A DNA stretch of 50,923 bases from Flavobacterium sp. (GCA_026390995.1 JAPLEX010000016.1:1-50923); one strand, 5' to 3'; shown: positions 26,147 to 36,089, counted from the first letter of the stretch. Notes: generated by a model from the letters alone, not told the origin. Program-made: numbers and translations.

Positions 26147-29100
26147 ATGAAAAAAATTACCCCGTTTTTGATTGCCTTACTTTTACTTGCCGCTGCACCT
26201 ACTATGCAAAGCCAAGTGGTAATTAATGAAGTACTCAGTTCCAACTCCACCGTTCTAGCCGACGAAAACGGCTCGTACGAAGATTGGGTTGAATTGTTTA
26301 ACACCGGAGCAACTACCGTAAACCTCAATGGCTACGGACTCTCAGACGACGCAGCGGTCCCACTCAAATGGATCTTTCCAAATGTTTCTATCGGCGCCGG
26401 ACAATACCTTTTGGTATGGTGTTCGGATAAAAACCGCCGCGTGCCAGGAAGCCCTTTGCATACCAATTTTAAAATTAGCTCCGAAGGCGAATCTGTTTTG
26501 CTTTCTACTGCAGCAGGCGTTTTAGTAAACAACAGCCCTGCTACCGCATCGTTGCAAAACATTTCTATTGGACGTTCGCCAAACGGAACCGGGAACTTCT
26601 TGTTTTTTGGCCTACCCACTCCCAATGCCGCCAATACCACAGCCAGTTACACAGAGAGCTTGCCCTCTCCAATTTTTTCACAAAATTCGGGTTTTGTTAC
26701 GGCAGGATTTTCTTTAAGTATCTCAACCGATGTGCCTGGTGCTAGTATTATTTATACAGTAGATGGTTCGGAGCCAAAATCGACCAATTTAGGCGGAACG
26801 ACTTACTCCTACAAAAACCAATACCCCGAAGTATTTGGCCAAGTTTCTGGACCCTTACTCACCAAAAGCTTTCAAACACTAAACTATACGGGGCCAATTC
26901 CTATTGCCGATCGTTCGGCATTGCCTAATAAATTGGCGGGTATCTCAACTACTTATGATGCCGACCCCTCTACTTATATGCCGGCCAATCCTATTTACAA
27001 AGGAACCGTGGTGCGAGCCAAAGTAATTAAACCCGGTGCTTTAGACAGCAAAACTACTACCCGTTCCTATTTTGTAAGCCCTTCAGGATCCAATCGTTTT
27101 TCATTGCCGGTGGTTTCGATCAGCATTGACGAAAATAAATTCTTTGACTACAACAATGGGATTTATGTAGCTGGCGCCGATTTTGAGACCTGGCGTAATG
27201 CTAATCCAGCCGACAATGCCGATTGGGAAACGAATAACGGAAACTTTTATAGAACTGGAATTGCCAACGAAAAAGTGGGCAACATTTCCTATCTCATAAA
27301 CGGCGCCGAAGTGCTCAACCAAGATGCCGGTTTTCGAATTCACGGCGGAATTTCTCGTCGGTACCAACTCAAATCCTTAAATATCTATGCCCGTTCTGAA
27401 TATGGCAAAAACAGTTTTGATTACCAACTTTTTAACGACCTCAACACCGACAATTTTTCGAGTTTTGTGTTGCGCAACTCGGGGGGTGATTTTCCCAACA
27501 CCATGTTTAGAGACGCTTTAAACCAAGCGGTGCTTAAATCATTGCGTCCCGACAAAGAAGCCTACCAACCTACCGTATCATTTGTAAACGGGGAATTTTG
27601 GGGGATTTTAAATATCCGAGACCGCTACAGTTCAGATTACTTTAAACGCACCTACAACGCCGAGGAAGTAGATTATTTAGAAAACAACGCGTCTGTCATG
27701 GAAGGTGATAATGTAAATTACAACGCCTTGATGAATTACATCAACACCAATTCATTGGCAACTCCTGCCAATTACAACTACGTGAAAACCCAAGTAGATC
27801 CCGAAAATTTTGCCGATTATTACATCGGAAACATTTTTATGCTCAACGAAGATTGGCTAAACAACAACGTCAATTTTTGGCGCAACAAAATACCGGTAAA
27901 CAATTTGGGCGCGGCCAACGGCTTGGACGGCAGATGGCGTTGGGCCTACCACGACATGGACAACACCATGGGTTATGTGTTTGGCGACATCAATGCCAAC
28001 AATTTGGCTATCGCAAATTCCTTTGGTACAGTTTCTTATAACCACGAATGGGCAACTCGTTTGTTTCGTAAAATGCTAGAAAATGCGGAGTTTAGAAATT
28101 ACTTCATCAACCGTTTTGCCGACGCCTTAAACACGACTTTTTTACCCGCCAGAACCATTGGGATTATGCAAAGCATGAAAGCGGTTATTTTCCCCACCAT
28201 ACCCGAACACATAGCCCGTTGGAAATCACCGGCAGTAATTGGAGACTATAATTGGTACATGGGTTACCAAACCGGATTCTTTAATCAACGGCCTGCCTTT
28301 GAGCGCAACCACATTCGTTCGGTATTTAATATTACAGCCAACATTAACGCCAATTTAGATGTTTCGGCACCCGAACACGGCTACATCAAAATAAATACCA
28401 TAGACGTAAAACAAGGCACCGACGGAATCACTTCCTATCCTTATCCTTGGACGGGAATCTATTTCTCTAACATTCCAGTAACCCTTAAAGCCATTGCCTA
28501 TCCAGGGTATACATTTAGTCATTGGACCGGCGCTTCATCGAGCACCAATCCAGAAATTACAGTCAATTCGGCTAGTAGTTTTTCGGTAACCGCGGTGTTT
28601 ATAGCCGAGGCAGCTCCGTCGAGTCACCCGATTTATGCTTGGTTTATGAATTCGGCTATCGCCAACAACGAGCCGTTGACCACCTTGACCTCGACCTACA
28701 AAACTGGCGCCGTAGATGGAGTGTTAACCTACCAATCTTGTTTAACAGGTTACCCATTTACCTCGGCCGATCCCAATTGGCGTAAAGCATCTATGGAACG
28801 TCGCAACAGTCCTACCGAAATCAATTACTACCCCGAAGTAAACAGCAACTTGCCTTTTGCCACCAGCGACATGAAAGGTTTGCAAATTAGAGAGCCGTTT
28901 CAAAACGGAAGCGCCACAAACACGATGGTATATTCGTTTTCTACTAGCGGATACAAAGACATTCAATTTACCTTTGCAGCCATCAACGAATTAACCAATG
29001 CCACCGGAATTTTGGTTGATTACTCCACTACGGCTGGCGCACCTTCATGGCAAACGGCTGGATTGGCCTCGTCGACCTTGGCTTTAACCAACGGCTACCA

Positions 29101-29503
29101 ATCGTTTATGGTTGATTTTACAAACATTCCGTCGGCCAATAACAATCCCGATTTTAAAGTGCGTTTGCGCTTTGCTGGAAGCAACTTAACTGTAGATGCA
29201 GGAAATCGCGTGACATTTAATAATGTTACGGTAAATGGCACTTTATTGCCATTGGCCGTGGCGTCCAACGACTACACTAAGTTTTCGGTATTCCCAAATC
29301 CGGTGAACCAAGAATTATATGTTTCTGGAGCTTCACCTGCAGAAATCGTTCGCTACCAAATTTTTGCGGTAGACGGAAAATTAATGCAAAAAGGAGAAGT
29401 AACCAACGGACAAATTTTCTGTGAACAATTGACCAATGGCTTGTATTTCTTGCAATTGGAATCAAACGGAAAAACCGAAACCAAGAAAATAATCAAAGAC
29501 TAA
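26147..29503 (+). CDS. T9SS-exported lamin-tail / CotH-kinase-like protein
   Basis: Very large secreted or surface protein. The signal peptide ends near residue 22 (TMQSQ). A lamin-tail domain follows (about 23-140; VVINEVLSSNSTV, EDWVELFNTGATTVNLNGYGLSD). Next is a chitobiase C-terminal-like beta domain (about 170-300; IIYTVDGSEPKST). A CotH kinase-like domain (about 315-710) has FRIHGGISRRYQLKSLNIYAR, FVNGEFWGILNIRDRY and WRWAYHDMDNTMGYVFGD. An InlB/Listeria-type repeat (about 735-805; GYTFSHWTGASS), a beta-sandwich and a type A sorting domain (FSVFPNPVNQELYV to KTETKKIIKD) complete it. CotH proteins of spores phosphorylate coat proteins; kinase activity here is unproven. It sits inside a duplicated ksgA 3' end and is the likely cargo of an insertion. 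Confidence 0.9.
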   Translation: MKKITPFLIALLLLAAAPTMQSQVVINEVLSSNSTVLADENGSYEDWVELFNTGATTVNLNGYGLSDDAAVPLKWIFPNVSIGAGQYLLVWCSDKNRRVPGSPLHTNFKISSEGESVLLSTAAGVLVNNSPATASLQNISIGRSPNGTGNFLFFGLPTPNAANTTASYTESLPSPIFSQNSGFVTAGFSLSISTDVPGASIIYTVDGSEPKSTNLGGTTYSYKNQYPEVFGQVSGPLLTKSFQTLNYTGPIPIADRSALPNKLAGISTTYDADPSTYMPANPIYKGTVVRAKVIKPGALDSKTTTRSYFVSPSGSNRFSLPVVSISIDENKFFDYNNGIYVAGADFETWRNANPADNADWETNNGNFYRTGIANEKVGNISYLINGAEVLNQDAGFRIHGGISRRYQLKSLNIYARSEYGKNSFDYQLFNDLNTDNFSSFVLRNSGGDFPNTMFRDALNQAVLKSLRPDKEAYQPTVSFVNGEFWGILNIRDRYSSDYFKRTYNAEEVDYLENNASVMEGDNVNYNALMNYINTNSLATPANYNYVKTQVDPENFADYYIGNIFMLNEDWLNNNVNFWRNKIPVNNLGAANGLDGRWRWAYHDMDNTMGYVFGDINANNLAIANSFGTVSYNHEWATRLFRKMLENAEFRNYFINRFADALNTTFLPARTIGIMQSMKAVIFPTIPEHIARWKSPAVIGDYNWYMGYQTGFFNQRPAFERNHIRSVFNITANINANLDVSAPEHGYIKINTIDVKQGTDGITSYPYPWTGIYFSNIPVTLKAIAYPGYTFSHWTGASSSTNPEITVNSASSFSVTAVFIAEAAPSSHPIYAWFMNSAIANNEPLTTLTSTYKTGAVDGVLTYQSCLTGYPFTSADPNWRKASMERRNSPTEINYYPEVNSNLPFATSDMKGLQIREPFQNGSATNTMVYSFSTSGYKDIQFTFAAINELTNATGILVDYSTTAGAPSWQTAGLASSTLALTNGYQSFMVDFTNIPSANNNPDFKVRLRFAGSNLTVDAGNRVTFNNVTVNGTLLPLAVASNDYTKFSVFPNPVNQELYVSGASPAEIVRYQIFAVDGKLMQKGEVTNGQIFCEQLTNGLYFLQLESNGKTETKKIIKD

Positions 29504-29513
29504 TCTTGATGAT

Positions 29514-29558
29514 ATTCCAAACAAAAAAGAGGCTTCGGGCCTCTTTTTTGTTTGGAAT
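29514..29558 (+). terminator. Long bidirectional terminator between the lamin-tail gene and ksgA
   Basis: A perfect 20-bp inverted repeat (29514-29533 and 29539-29558) with a 5-base TTCGG loop; T runs lie inside the stem on both strands. It stops the rightward T9SS gene and the leftward serS-ksgA unit. Confidence 0.88.
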
Positions 29559-29603
29559 TATAGTTGAAAATATTAATAATTTAAATGTCCGAATTAACTG
29601 GTT

Positions 29604-30383
29604 TTAGATTATATCGGAAGCTATTTTTTGAGTTATTCCAATAAATTGATCGACGTCCAATTGTTCTGGACGGAGGTCAAAGATACTATCTTCTCGCAAA
29701 TTATCAGATAAATTTAAAGTTTTTAAACTGTTGCGGAGGGTTTTACGGCGCTGTTGGAAGGCTGTTTTCACTACAGTAAAAAACAATTTTTCGGAACAGG
29801 GAAGGGTGTAATTATCTTTTCGAATTAGCCGAAGCACTCCCGATTTTACTTTGGGTGGCGGAATAAACACGTCTTCGTTTACCGTGAACAAATACTCTGC
29901 TTGATAAAAGGCTTGGACCAAAACCGATAAAATACCGTAGGCTTTACTCCCTTTTTTTTCGCAGATGCGTTGCGCCACTTCTTTTTGAAACATACCAGAA
30001 AATTCGGGGATTTGCTGCCGGTTTTCCAACAAGCGAAACACAATTTGAGTAGAGATGTTGTACGGAAAATTCCCAATAATGGCATAGGGTTTGTCTTGAA
30101 AAATGGACGAAAAATCGTATTTCAAAAAATCTTGAGCGATTATTTTTCCTTCCAATTGCGGGTATTTTTCCTGCAAATACTCCACTGATTCGGTATCAAT
30201 TTCTACTACATAGGTCGTAATGGGTTTGGGCAATATATACTTGGTGAGCACGCCCATGCCGGGACCAATTTCTAAAACCGTATCGTAGCCATTTAGCGTT
30301 AAGGTGTCGGCGATGGCTTGCGCAATGGTTTCGTCTTTAAGAAAATGCTGTCCTAAATGCTTCTTGGCCTTTACCTTTTCCAT
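29604..30383 (-). CDS. ksgA: 16S rRNA (adenine1518/1519-N6)-dimethyltransferase
   Basis: KsgA/RsmA uses S-adenosylmethionine to dimethylate two adenosines in helix 45 of 16S rRNA during 30S maturation. [16 protein letters not shown] is the signature N-terminus, [15 protein letters not shown] the SAM-binding motif I, and [10 protein letters not shown] the NxPY catalytic motif. [14 protein letters not shown] and [12 protein letters not shown] are conserved in the C-terminal domain. 259 residues, intact. The last codons (ASDII) differ from the ancestral ASDGI kept in the fragment beside mgtE, so its stop codon comes from the newly joined DNA. Confidence 0.95.
   Translation of the reverse strand: MEKVKAKKHLGQHFLKDETIAQAIADTLTLNGYDTVLEIGPGMGVLTKYILPKPITTYVVEIDTESVEYLQEKYPQLEGKIIAQDFLKYDFSSIFQDKPYAIIGNFPYNISTQIVFRLLENRQQIPEFSGMFQKEVAQRICEKKGSKAYGILSVLVQAFYQAEYLFTVNEDVFIPPPKVKSGVLRLIRKDNYTLPCSEKLFFTVVKTAFQQRRKTLRNSLKTLNLSDNLREDSIFDLRPEQLDVDQFIGITQKIASDII
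29613..29741. repeat. 129-bp direct repeat, copy B (inside intact ksgA)
   Basis: Right member of the repeat pair; copy A is at 25760-25888. Two mismatches over 129 bases by eye. Confidence 0.92.
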
Positions 30384-30406
30384 GGGAATATCTGTGTTTG
30401 GGAAAT

Positions 30407-30730
30407 TTAGTTGGGTTGAAAAAACTCGGCCACCAGGGCCAATTCGGTGCGAAAAGCCAGCATTTTATCACCAAAAAGTCGGGCGCCTTCTTCCCGCAAG
30501 CGGGGCGCGTCTTCTTGGTAATAGCGTTCGAGCGTTTCCTTGTTTACGGCAGCGTATTGTATGGCATAGGTTTGTCCGCCCAGCTCCTCTTCGACCAACA
30601 CTTTGACCATGCGTGCCGATAAAAATTTTCCGGTAGCCAAGACTTCCTTGATGTGTTTTTCTTGCATCCACTGCATCCATTGGTCGTGGACACTTTCGTG
30701 TATGTTGACGGTTACATTGTAGTAAATCAT
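30407..30730 (-). CDS. DUF4286 family protein
   Basis: Small conserved Bacteroidota protein of unknown function, probably a ferredoxin-like/dimeric alpha-beta barrel fold (inference from length and pattern). [22 protein letters not shown] is the typical start, so I place the start at 30730 (107 residues) and not 19 codons upstream at 30787, where the extra residues would overlap the TPR gene end and look unrelated. It sits between the TPR gene (10-base gap) and ksgA (23-base gap) as part of the serS-TPR-DUF4286-ksgA run. Confidence 0.85.
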   Translation of the reverse strand: MIYYNVTVNIHESVHDQWMQWMQEKHIKEVLATGKFLSARMVKVLVEEELGGQTYAIQYAAVNKETLERYYQEDAPRLREEGARLFGDKMLAFRTELALVAEFFQPN

Positions 30731-30740
30731 AGTCTTGTTT

Positions 30741-32555
30741 TTATTGCGTTTTATCGCCCCGCAACACACGAAATTTTTTGCGGGCATCGGTATAGTTAAT
30801 ACTGTCTTCGTGATGCAGAATCACATACTCGTAGGCGGCCATCGCTTTTTGTTTGCAGGCAGCCAAATAGGTTGGATCGGCCGTGTTGGCCTCTACTAGG
30901 CTGCGGTAGATTTCGGCCAAAAAATAATTTGCTTCGTCGTTGTAAATACCCTCCTTAAACTGCGCAATAAGGGACTCGTAGTACGGAATGGCTTCCGAGA
31001 TTTTCCCCATTTTTTCCTGCAGTTTAGCCAATCGGTAGCTTGTTACTTCTTCTATTTCTTGGCCTTTGTAGGTTTTAGCCATGGCTTCATAGGCCAAGAA
31101 CGCTTCTTGGTTTTTGTTTTGGAAATTCAAAAAATCAGCCTTGGCCAAACTTTTCAAGGCGGTTTGGGTAGAATCGGCTACGGTGGCGTCGCTGATGAGT
31201 AAAAAATAATCGAGCGCGTCGTTGGCAATGAGTTGCGTTGACGCCGATTTGAGCGCTTTAAATTGTTGTTGTGCCCAGGTGAAATCAGTGGTATAATAGC
31301 TGGTTTTGGCCGATTTTAAACTGGCTTCGTGGCCGATTTCATTGTCTTTTAATTCCTCTTCAATCTGGCTGTAATAAATGAGCGCCTGATTGAAGTTTTG
31401 TTCAAATACCAAAATATCGGCCAATTCCATTTTGAGCTCGGCTTTTTGAAACCCATTGAGCGGCAATTCTAAGGCTTGCTTCAACAGCTTTTTGGCTTCC
31501 GTGCCTTGCTGTAAGGTAAAAGCTAAATAATGCGCGTAGCTTTTTTGCAACGGCAGCGTAAATGGCGTTTGCCCAAAGCGTTTCAGCAACAATTCATAAT
31601 CGGCGGTGAGTTGTGGGAGATCAGTGGTTTGGGCCACCTCGATGCGCATTTGCAACAAATAGGTGTGTGATTTTACGAGCAATTCTACGTCTTTGCTGTT
31701 TTCTAAAATAAAGGTAAAAATTTCTTTGGCCGTTTCTTTCGCTCCTTCGTCACGGGAAAGTTGGGCCAAATTGATGATGTTGGCCAAGGATTCCGGGTTG
31801 CGCTTATACACCGCTTTTTCTTGGGTAAAGGCTTTGCCATATTGGCGTTGCTGCACATAATACCAACTGAGCAATTGATTCCAAAATAGATCTGGATTTT
31901 TTTGGGCCCGAAGCAACAAGGCTTTTTTCAAGGTTTCGTGAAAATTTACACTGGCGTCTTCTTGCATAAACCGGGTTAACTGGTTTTGGATGAGCGGCAA
32001 ATTTTGCGGATTTGTATAGGCTTCGGTGAGAAAAGTGTCAATCATTTGATCGGTATGACCCAACTGCCCGTGCAACAAAGCCATTTGAAAATTGAAATTT
32101 AGTTGCGGTGCCAAACTCAAGGCCAATTCGTAGGATTGCAGTGCGTAATCCAACAACACGTGGCGCTCAAAAGTAATGGCGATACCGTAGGCTTCGTTGG
32201 GGTTTTTGCGAATTTTATCGAGGGCTTGCTCGTAGTGTTTTTTGGCTTTCTCGGGCAGTTTTTGCAACTGATAATTATAGCCCAATTCAACCAAAAGTGA
32301 GGCCTGTTGAAATTGTTTGCTGCGGTTTAATAAGTTTTTTTCGGCCCCTTGAAAGTCTTGTAATTGTTGTTGACACTCCACAACTCGCTGAAAATACAAG
32401 GAATTGTAGGGCTGTGCCCCCAAGAGCGATTCGTAACTGATTTTGGCTTTTTCGAACTCCCCTTTGTCAAAATAATTTTGCGCCAATTGCTCGTTCTGCG
32501 ACCAAAGTTGCCAACAGATTAAGCACAAAATTACACTGAGTTTCTTCATGTTCAA
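30741..32555 (-). CDS. Exported tetratricopeptide repeat protein
   Basis: Periplasmic or envelope protein with a signal peptide (CLICWQLWSQ, cleavage near residue 19-20) followed by helical TPR-type repeats over nearly the whole length. Clear examples are QNYFDKGEFEKAKISYESLL, LGYNYQLQKLPEKAKKHYEQAL, YYSQIEEELKDNE and KLQEKMGKISEAIPYYESLI. TPR arrays scaffold protein complexes; the partner is unknown. Two ATGs (32555 and 32549) are close together and I cannot choose between them. Second gene of the leftward unit headed by serS. Confidence 0.88.
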   Translation of the reverse strand: MNMKKLSVILCLICWQLWSQNEQLAQNYFDKGEFEKAKISYESLLGAQPYNSLYFQRVVECQQQLQDFQGAEKNLLNRSKQFQQASLLVELGYNYQLQKLPEKAKKHYEQALDKIRKNPNEAYGIAITFERHVLLDYALQSYELALSLAPQLNFNFQMALLHGQLGHTDQMIDTFLTEAYTNPQNLPLIQNQLTRFMQEDASVNFHETLKKALLLRAQKNPDLFWNQLLSWYYVQQRQYGKAFTQEKAVYKRNPESLANIINLAQLSRDEGAKETAKEIFTFILENSKDVELLVKSHTYLLQMRIEVAQTTDLPQLTADYELLLKRFGQTPFTLPLQKSYAHYLAFTLQQGTEAKKLLKQALELPLNGFQKAELKMELADILVFEQNFNQALIYYSQIEEELKDNEIGHEASLKSAKTSYYTTDFTWAQQQFKALKSASTQLIANDALDYFLLISDATVADSTQTALKSLAKADFLNFQNKNQEAFLAYEAMAKTYKGQEIEEVTSYRLAKLQEKMGKISEAIPYYESLIAQFKEGIYNDEANYFLAEIYRSLVEANTADPTYLAACKQKAMAAYEYVILHHEDSINYTDARKKFRVLRGDKTQ

Positions 32556-32628
32556 AAGCTTATTAAACCTAGTTGCCGCAGCTGCTTTTGGCGGGTATCC
32601 GTTTCCGTAACTTGCGAAAGTCTAGATC

Positions 32629-33900
32629 CTAATTTATGAGGTCAAATCCGGTGTAGGGACGCAACACCTCAGGAATTACAATGCCGTCAGCAGTTTGGTA
32701 GTTTTCTAAAATGCCCGCCAATACACGGGGCAAGGCCAAGGAACTGCCGTTTAGGGTGTGCGCCAATTGGGTTTTTCCGTCTTTGCCTTTGAAACGCAAT
32801 TTCAAGCGGTTGGCTTGAAAGGTCTCAAAATTGGATACCGACGAGATTTCTAACCAACGGTCTTGGGCAGTAGAAAACACTTCAAAATCATAGGTCAAGG
32901 CCGAGGTAAATCCCATGTCTCCGCCACACAAACGCAAAATGCGGTAGGGCAATTTTAGTTCTTGCAACAGGGACTTCACGTGTTCCACCATGCCATCTAA
33001 GGCTTGGTACGAATTATCTGGGTGTTCAATGCGCACAATCTCAACTTTATCAAATTGGTGCAAACGATTCAATCCGCGCACATGAGCGCCATAAGATCCG
33101 GCTTCTCTTCTAAAACAAGGGGTATAACCGGTGCACAAAACAGGCAATTCGTTTTCTGATAAAATCACATCGCGAAATAAATTGGTTACCGGCACCTCAG
33201 CGGTAGGAATAAGATACAAATCATCAATGCCCACGTGGTACATTTGCCCTTCTTTGTCGGGTAATTGGCCTGTGCCGTAGCCCGAAGCTTCGTTGACCAA
33301 ATGGGGTACTTGGTATTCTTTATAGCCTGCTGCAATATTTTTATCTAAAAAATAATTGATTAGCGCACGCTGCAAACGAGCGCCTTTGCCTTTGTATACC
33401 GGAAATCCTGCTCCAGTAATTTTGGTGCCCAACTCAAAATCGATGATGTCGTATTTTTTGACCAAGTCCCAGTGCGGCATCGCGCCTTCATGTAGAACTG
33501 GTATTGTGCCTTCTTCAAACACCGTGAGGTTGTCCTCGGCTGAAGTTCCTGCAGGTACAATATCGGCAGGCAAATTGGGCAGGGTATATAATTTTTGCTG
33601 CAAGGCAGTAGCCAATTGCTCGGTTTTCTCACCCAATTCTTTGCTTTGCTCTTTGAGTAGTACTGTTTTTTCTTTTAAAATGGCCGCTTTTTCGCGTTCC
33701 CCCGATTTCATCATTTCGCCAATAGCAGCCGAGAGTTTGTTGGCTTCGGTTAATACAGCATCCAATTCGGCTTGAGCTGCCCGGCGGTTTTCGTCCAATT
33801 GAACCACTTCATTTACCACTTGGCTGGCCTCGATATTTCGTTTGGCCAAGGCGGCAATTACGTGTGCTTTGTGCTCGCGGATGTAGGCAATTTGTAACAT
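32629..33900 (-). CDS. serS: Serine--tRNA ligase
   Basis: Class II aminoacyl-tRNA synthetase. The N-terminal ~110 residues form the long antiparallel coiled coil that grips the tRNA-Ser variable arm (Lys/Glu/Ala-rich; EREKAAILKEKTVLLKEQSK). The catalytic domain has TAEVPVTNLFRD, motif 2 CFRREAGSYGAHVRGLNRLHQF, and the motif 3 region LNGSSLALPRVLAGILENYQ, where the invariant Arg lies. The 423 residues are full length. It appears to head the serS-TPR-DUF4286-ksgA unit, which once continued into mgtE. Confidence 0.96.
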   Translation of the reverse strand: MLQIAYIREHKAHVIAALAKRNIEASQVVNEVVQLDENRRAAQAELDAVLTEANKLSAAIGEMMKSGEREKAAILKEKTVLLKEQSKELGEKTEQLATALQQKLYTLPNLPADIVPAGTSAEDNLTVFEEGTIPVLHEGAMPHWDLVKKYDIIDFELGTKITGAGFPVYKGKGARLQRALINYFLDKNIAAGYKEYQVPHLVNEASGYGTGQLPDKEGQMYHVGIDDLYLIPTAEVPVTNLFRDVILSENELPVLCTGYTPCFRREAGSYGAHVRGLNRLHQFDKVEIVRIEHPDNSYQALDGMVEHVKSLLQELKLPYRILRLCGGDMGFTSALTYDFEVFSTAQDRWLEISSVSNFETFQANRLKLRFKGKDGKTQLAHTLNGSSLALPRVLAGILENYQTADGIVIPEVLRPYTGFDLIN

Positions 33901-33946
33901 GATTTTTAGGTGTATTTTAGGTATAGAATATCCGTATTTTCGGGAG

Positions 33947-33954
33947 CAAATTTA
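33947..33954 (-). promoter_or_regulatory. Candidate -7 promoter element of serS
   Basis: Minus-strand TAAATTTG, an exact TAnnTTTG match 46 bases before the start. No convincing -33 element. Confidence 0.4.
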
Positions 33955-34054
33955 CGCAATTGTTTGAGAAAAAGGAGGCCGTGCTCAAAAAAGAACAGCC
34001 GCAGTAAATTAATGGATTTTGGGCAATAAATTCCACAAACTAAAATTTTAAGAA

Positions 34055-34082
34055 TTGTTTCTCGATTAATTCTATAAATTCG
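34055..34082 (+). promoter_or_regulatory. Candidate promoter of the M1 aminopeptidase gene
   Basis: TTG (34055-34057), 17-base spacer, TAAATTCG (34075-34082), ending 15 bases before the ATG at 34098. That would leave a very short leader. Confidence 0.4.
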
Positions 34083-34097
34083 CAAAAAAATACGATT

Positions 34098-36041
34098 ATG
34101 AAACCTATTTACATATTATTTTTAATTTGTTTTAGTAGCGCCACATTTGCTCAAAATATTCAGGGAGAATTTGACGAATTAGTACAAGCTGAGAAAAGAG
34201 CAGCAGCCAAAAAAATGCGACTGCAAATAAATCCAAACACTTATAATTACGATGTGGTATACCACCGTTTAGATTTGGCCGTAGATCCTGCTGACCAATA
34301 CATTTCGGGAGAAGTAACCACCAAATACATTGCCAAAGAAGACCTTTCGACCGTGGTTTTTGAATTGTCCAACGACTTAACCGTGAGCTCCGTGAAGCAA
34401 CGTGGCGTATCACTCGCCTTTAGCCGAAGTACCAATAACGAAGTGATAATCAATTTGCCTGAAGTACAATTCATGACCGAACTTGATTCGGTGAGCATTA
34501 CCTATGCTGGGATTCCTACTTCGTCAGGATTTGGTGCGTTTTCGGCTACCACGCACAATGGCACACCGGTGTTATGGACCTTATCTGAACCTTTTGGTGC
34601 CATGGAATGGTGGCCTTGCAAACAAGATTTGAACGACAAAGTAGACAGCATTGACGTATACATTACTACCCCAAGCAATTACACGGCAGTAGCCAATGGG
34701 TTGGAACAATCTAAAGTTGTGGTTGGGAGCGGAAACAGCAAAACCCATTTTCATCACGGATATCCAATTCCCGCCTATTTGATTGCCATTGCGGTAACCA
34801 ATTATGCCATTTATACCCAGCAAGCCGGATTAGGCACTCCTGAAAGTCCCTTTTTCCCGATTGTAAATTACCAATATCCGGAGACCGCAGCCACCAATAC
34901 AACTAGTTTGGCGCCTACACCCAGTATCCTCAATTTTTTTGAGGCCACCTTTGTTCCCTATCCTTTTCGAAATGAAAAATACGGCCATGCTCAATTTGGT
35001 TGGGGCGGCGGAATGGAGCATACGACGGTTTCGTTTATGACTGCAGGGAATAATGGCGGCTACAGCCGAAGCCTTATTGCACACGAAATGGCTCACCAAT
35101 GGTTTGGCGATAAAGTAACCTGTGGCAGCTGGAAAGACATTTGGCTTAACGAAGGATTTGCAACTTATTTGGCTTCGATGGTGATTGAATTCTTAGACGG
35201 CGATGCTGCTTTTGTATCCAACAAAAACTCGATGATTACCAGTATTACATCGCAAACCAGCGGAGCGGTTTACTTAACCGATACCGAAGCCCTCGATGTG
35301 AACCGCATTTTTAGCAGCCGTTTATCCTACAACAAAGGCGCGATGGTGCTCAATATGTTGCGTTATAAGTTGGGCAACGAGGTGTTTTTACAAGGCTTGC
35401 GCAACTATCTAAATGATCCAGCTTTGGCCTATGCTTATGCGGTAACTCCTGATCTTCAAGGACATTTAGAAGCCGTTTACGGCAGTAGCTTGCAAGAGTT
35501 TTTTAACGATTGGGTTTACAACCAAGGGTATCCGGTCTATGCCATCACTGCGCACAATATCGGAAATGGACAAGCCGTGGTGACCATCAACCAAACTCAA
35601 TCGGATGCTTCGGTAAACTTTTTTGAGATGCCGGTTCCCGTACGTTTAACAGGAGCTGGTGGCTTATTTCAAGATTATAAATTAGAAAACACTATAAACG
35701 GACAGCAATTTATAGTAAACGTTCCTTTTACAGTTACTGGAGTGGTGTTCAACATCAAGAAAGACATTATTTCTAAAAACGGTTCGGCAACTTTGGGTAG
35801 TGCCTCATTTGAATTGAGCGAATTGGTTGGGGTGTATCCAAATCCAACAAGCTCAGAAATAAACATTAGCCTACCCAACACAATTGCATTTGAAAATTGT
35901 GAAGTATTCAATGCTTTGGGGCAAAAAATGGGCACATACAACAGCACACAATTTACTATTGACCAACTGGCTGTAGGCATGTATTCCTTAGTAATCAATA
36001 CCTCAGAGGGGAGTATTCATAAAAATATCATAAAAAAATAA
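34098..36041 (+). CDS. M1 family aminopeptidase exported by T9SS
   Basis: Zinc aminopeptidase that trims N-terminal residues from peptides outside the cell or at its surface. Signal peptide about 1-18 (SSATFA). An M1 N-terminal beta domain leads to the substrate motif GGMEH (304-308, in place of the commoner GAMEN) and the zinc site H329-E-M-A-H333 with Glu352 in NEGFATYLAS. A non-catalytic beta domain and a type A sorting domain end the protein (VGVYPNPTSSEINISL to GSIHKNIIKK). At 647 residues it lacks the long helical C-terminal domain of PepN. rseP follows 77 bases later with its own promoter element. Confidence 0.93.
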   Translation: MKPIYILFLICFSSATFAQNIQGEFDELVQAEKRAAAKKMRLQINPNTYNYDVVYHRLDLAVDPADQYISGEVTTKYIAKEDLSTVVFELSNDLTVSSVKQRGVSLAFSRSTNNEVIINLPEVQFMTELDSVSITYAGIPTSSGFGAFSATTHNGTPVLWTLSEPFGAMEWWPCKQDLNDKVDSIDVYITTPSNYTAVANGLEQSKVVVGSGNSKTHFHHGYPIPAYLIAIAVTNYAIYTQQAGLGTPESPFFPIVNYQYPETAATNTTSLAPTPSILNFFEATFVPYPFRNEKYGHAQFGWGGGMEHTTVSFMTAGNNGGYSRSLIAHEMAHQWFGDKVTCGSWKDIWLNEGFATYLASMVIEFLDGDAAFVSNKNSMITSITSQTSGAVYLTDTEALDVNRIFSSRLSYNKGAMVLNMLRYKLGNEVFLQGLRNYLNDPALAYAYAVTPDLQGHLEAVYGSSLQEFFNDWVYNQGYPVYAITAHNIGNGQAVVTINQTQSDASVNFFEMPVPVRLTGAGGLFQDYKLENTINGQQFIVNVPFTVTGVVFNIKKDIISKNGSATLGSASFELSELVGVYPNPTSSEINISLPNTIAFENCEVFNALGQKMGTYNSTQFTIDQLAVGMYSLVINTSEGSIHKNIIKK

Positions 36042-36081
36042 CTAGCCGCTGGCTGCATAACCGAAAGTAGGGTGAAAACCT

Positions 36082-36089
36082 TACTTTTG
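36082..36089 (+). promoter_or_regulatory. Candidate -7 promoter element of rseP
   Basis: TACTTTTG matches TAnnTTTG and lies 29 bases before the rseP ATG. No clear -33 partner. Confidence 0.45.

Noticed and set aside
26090-29612. Insertion sequence or transposon around the lamin-tail gene
   Set aside because: No transposase, no terminal inverted repeats, and a 129-bp duplication is far longer than a target-site duplication.
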